From Aquimonas sp041395245 (GTDB lineage: Bacteria > Pseudomonadota > Gammaproteobacteria > Xanthomonadales > Xanthomonadaceae), in the NCBI GenBank assembly GCA_041395245.1, contig JAWLAY010000012.1:62001-126000 (forward strand): a stretch of DNA of 64,000 nt, read 5' to 3'. The stretch's first letter is position 1, and each line of letters begins with the position of its first letter. The position numbers were made by a program, and so were the translations under genes. Below, in pieces: positions 62,482 to 64,000 of this stretch. Below the pieces are notes generated by a model, which did no database searches, had not been told where the DNA came from, and saw nothing but the letters and a program-made list of their open reading frames with translations.

Positions 62482-63183
62482 ATGCACGCGCTGCGCCGTT
62501 CTGCCGAACGAGGTCATGCCGACCTGGGGTGGTTGGACACACGCCACAGCTTTTCCTTCGGTCACTACTACGACCCCCGGCACATGGGCTTCGCTGCGTT
62601 GCGTGTCATCAACGAAGACGTCATCCGTGGTGGCGGCGGCTTCGCGCCGCATGGCCACGCCAACATGGAAATCGTCACCTACGTCATTTCGGGACAGCTG
62701 GCGCACCGCGACAGTCTCGGCAACACCGGCATCATCCGTCCCGGCGAGATTCAGCGCATGAGCGCGGGTCGAGGCATCCAGCACAGCGAGATGAATCCAT
62801 CACCCGGCACCAGCGTGCACCTGCTGCAAATCTGGCTGACCCCCGAAGTCCACGACACGCCGCCGGACTACGCCCATGAAACACTGGACCCAAGCAGCCT
62901 TCGCAACCAGTGGGGACTGATCGCCGCACCGCGCGGCGAAGCGCAGGTCGGCACGGTCGGCCTGCGGCTGGATGCGCGCATTCACGCCGCACGCTGCGAT
63001 CAAAGCACAAGCTTGTCACACCCGCTGACGCATGCTCGCGCGTGGTTGCAGGTCATCGAGGGCGAGGCGCGCCACGACGATCTACTGGTCCATCCCGGCG
63101 ACGGCCTGGCCCTGTCCGGGCGCGAACGCCTCGATCTGGACGCCAGTGCGGACTTTCACGCGCTGCTGTTCGAACTTTCCTGA
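62482..63183 (+). CDS. Pirin-family protein (YhaK/YhhW-type bicupin)
   Basis: 233 residues from an ATG with AAGGAG 6 bases upstream. The metal-binding N-terminal cupin is clear: TRHSFSFGHYYDPRHMGF, FAPHGHANMEIVTYVISG (His, His, Glu ligands) and GIQHSEMN. The C-terminal cupin is shorter. Some members oxidise quercetin; most have no known substrate. A TAGACT -10-like element lies at 62408-62413. The nitroreductase gene follows after 33 bases. Confidence 0.92.
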   Translation: MHALRRSAERGHADLGWLDTRHSFSFGHYYDPRHMGFAALRVINEDVIRGGGGFAPHGHANMEIVTYVISGQLAHRDSLGNTGIIRPGEIQRMSAGRGIQHSEMNPSPGTSVHLLQIWLTPEVHDTPPDYAHETLDPSSLRNQWGLIAAPRGEAQVGTVGLRLDARIHAARCDQSTSLSHPLTHARAWLQVIEGEARHDDLLVHPGDGLALSGRERLDLDASADFHALLFELS

Positions 63184-63216
63184 GCCCTTCCACGCCTCGA
63201 TTCCAAGGAACCACCC

Positions 63217-63804
63217 ATGCACGAACTTGATCGCAACGCACTCGAACAACTTTTTACCGGCGCGCGTACGCACAATGCCTGGCTGCCGAAAGACGTTCCC
63301 GATGACCTGCTGCAACAGGCCTATGAGCTGGCACGAATGGGTCCCACAGCAGCCAACTGCTCGCCCGCGCGTTTCGCCTTCGTGCGCAGCGCCGAGGCCA
63401 AGGCCAAGCTGAAACCCGCGCTGCAGGCGGGTAACGTCGACAAGACCATGGCCGCACCGGTGACCGTGATCGTGGCCACCGACTTCCACTTTTTCGACAA
63501 GTTGCCGTACCTGTTTCCTCACGTCGACGCACGCAGTTGGTTCGCCGGAAACGAGGAACTGATCCAGACCGCCGGCTTCCGCAACGCCAACCTGCAGGCG
63601 GGCTACTTCATCCTCGCCGCACGAGCACTCGGATTGGATGCCGGTCCGATGTCGGGCTTCGACAATGCCGCCGTCGATGCGGCGTTCTTCGCCGACACCG
63701 GCTGGAAATCGAACTTCCTGATCAATCTGGGCTATGGCGACGACGCTGGCTTGTACCCGCGTAATCCGCGCCTGCCCTTCGACGAAGCCTGCCTGCTGGC
63801 CTGA
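63217..63804 (+). CDS. Nitroreductase-family protein, RutE/malonic-semialdehyde-reductase-like
   Basis: 195 residues with the FMN-dependent nitroreductase fold in the RutE/HadB subgroup: FTGARTHNAWLPKDVPDDLLQQAYELARMGPTAANCSPARF, read here as ARTHNAWLPK and MGPTAANCSPARFAF, then ALGLDAGPMSGFDN and FLINLGYGDD. RutE reduces malonic semialdehyde to 3-hydroxypropionate in pyrimidine breakdown, but no other rut gene is near, so a general reductase role is as likely. It is in the same direction as pirin. Confidence 0.9.
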   Translation: MHELDRNALEQLFTGARTHNAWLPKDVPDDLLQQAYELARMGPTAANCSPARFAFVRSAEAKAKLKPALQAGNVDKTMAAPVTVIVATDFHFFDKLPYLFPHVDARSWFAGNEELIQTAGFRNANLQAGYFILAARALGLDAGPMSGFDNAAVDAAFFADTGWKSNFLINLGYGDDAGLYPRNPRLPFDEACLLA

Positions 63805-63815
63805 CCAACCCTTTC

Positions 63816-63829
63816 GCCGTCGCGACGGC
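63816..63829 (+). terminator. Small hairpin after the nitroreductase gene
   Basis: GCCGTCGCGACGGC is a perfect palindrome that can fold to a 5-bp stem with a CGCG loop. TTGTTGC follows. Weak terminator at best. Confidence 0.35.
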
Positions 63830-63854
63830 TTGTTGCACCCCAAGGAGAAAACCC

Positions 63855-64000
63855 ATGAAGAAGTTCCCGTTCGCCCTTGCCGTGTTCGCCGCCCTGTCGG
63901 GTTCCGCGTTTGCCGCACCCCAGGCCGTCGAGATCGACACCTCGCATACCCGCATCCTGTATTTCATCAACCACCTCGGCTTCTCCGAGATGTATGGCGA
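63855..64000 (+). CDS. YceI-family periplasmic protein, N-terminal part (cut by window edge)
   Basis: 48 codons to the window edge, from an ATG with AAGGAG upstream. A signal peptide (MKKFPFALAVFAALSGSAFA) is followed by APQAVEIDTSHTRILYFINHLGFSEMYG, whose ...DTSHT... and HLGFS blocks open the YceI lipid-binding barrel family. These periplasmic lipocalin-like proteins bind polyisoprenoids. The rest lies outside the window. Confidence 0.85.
   Translation, partial: MKKFPFALAVFAALSGSAFAAPQAVEIDTSHTRILYFINHLGFSEMYG

Overview
The window is a GC-rich, densely coded bacterial chromosome segment with no RNA genes, prophage or transposase that I can see. Gene content and style point to a Xanthomonadales-type gammaproteobacterium: a class-2 glutamate-cysteine ligase, a metXS-metB pair behind a SAM-I riboswitch, fis next to purH, diheme cytochrome c4, hflKC, envC-ctpA behind gpmI, and a large bank of chemoreceptors with HAMP and CZB modules. 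This placement is an inference from gene families; no 16S rRNA or other marker is present to fix it.

Layout. 1-5.0 kb: the N-terminal part of a secreted M12B-like metallopeptidase (minus strand, cut by the window edge), then gpmI-envC-ctpA. 5.0-9.9 kb: tyrosine/homogentisate degradation (hppD, hmgA, fahA, maiA) with a divergent MarR regulator and a perfect 14-bp palindrome between them. 9.9-14.7 kb: small accessory genes, including a three-domain sulfotransferase/aspartyl-hydroxylase/SEC-C protein that is the oddest single gene here. 14.7-20.5 kb: dinB, deaD, a YpfJ-type peptidase, an acetyltransferase and an alpha/beta hydrolase. 20.6-25.1 kb: metX-metB under a SAM-I riboswitch, downstream of hflK-hflC. 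25.3-35.3 kb: a secreted PPC-like protein, kbl, a MITE-like hairpin element, a phosphatase/nuclease, dsbA, cytochrome c4, engB, gshA and an orphan oppA-oppB pair.

35.3-53.0 kb is the main accessory feature: six methyl-accepting chemotaxis proteins on one strand, with six different sensor layouts. Four of them, a small Cys-rich membrane protein and a predicted outer-membrane beta-barrel lie in what looks like one transcription unit (52975 down to 41801). The fifth stands alone behind a strong sigma-54-like promoter and carries a C-terminal CheR-tether-like pentapeptide. The sixth ends in a CZB zinc domain. No kinase, CheW or flagellar gene is in the window, so these receptors must feed arrays encoded elsewhere. 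A three-unit 146-bp tandem repeat of paired hairpins ends the receptor unit.

53.1-64 kb: a small membrane protein coupled to a threonine/serine dehydratase-like enzyme, a sodium-solute symporter, a diheme peroxidase-like protein overlapping a small secreted partner, purH, fis, a zinc-ribbon protein, an ELM1-family protein, pirin, a RutE-like nitroreductase and the start of a yceI gene cut by the window edge.

Limits: start codons were chosen by eye from ribosome binding sites and family length; promoter calls are pattern matches only; family names come from motif recognition, not from searches.
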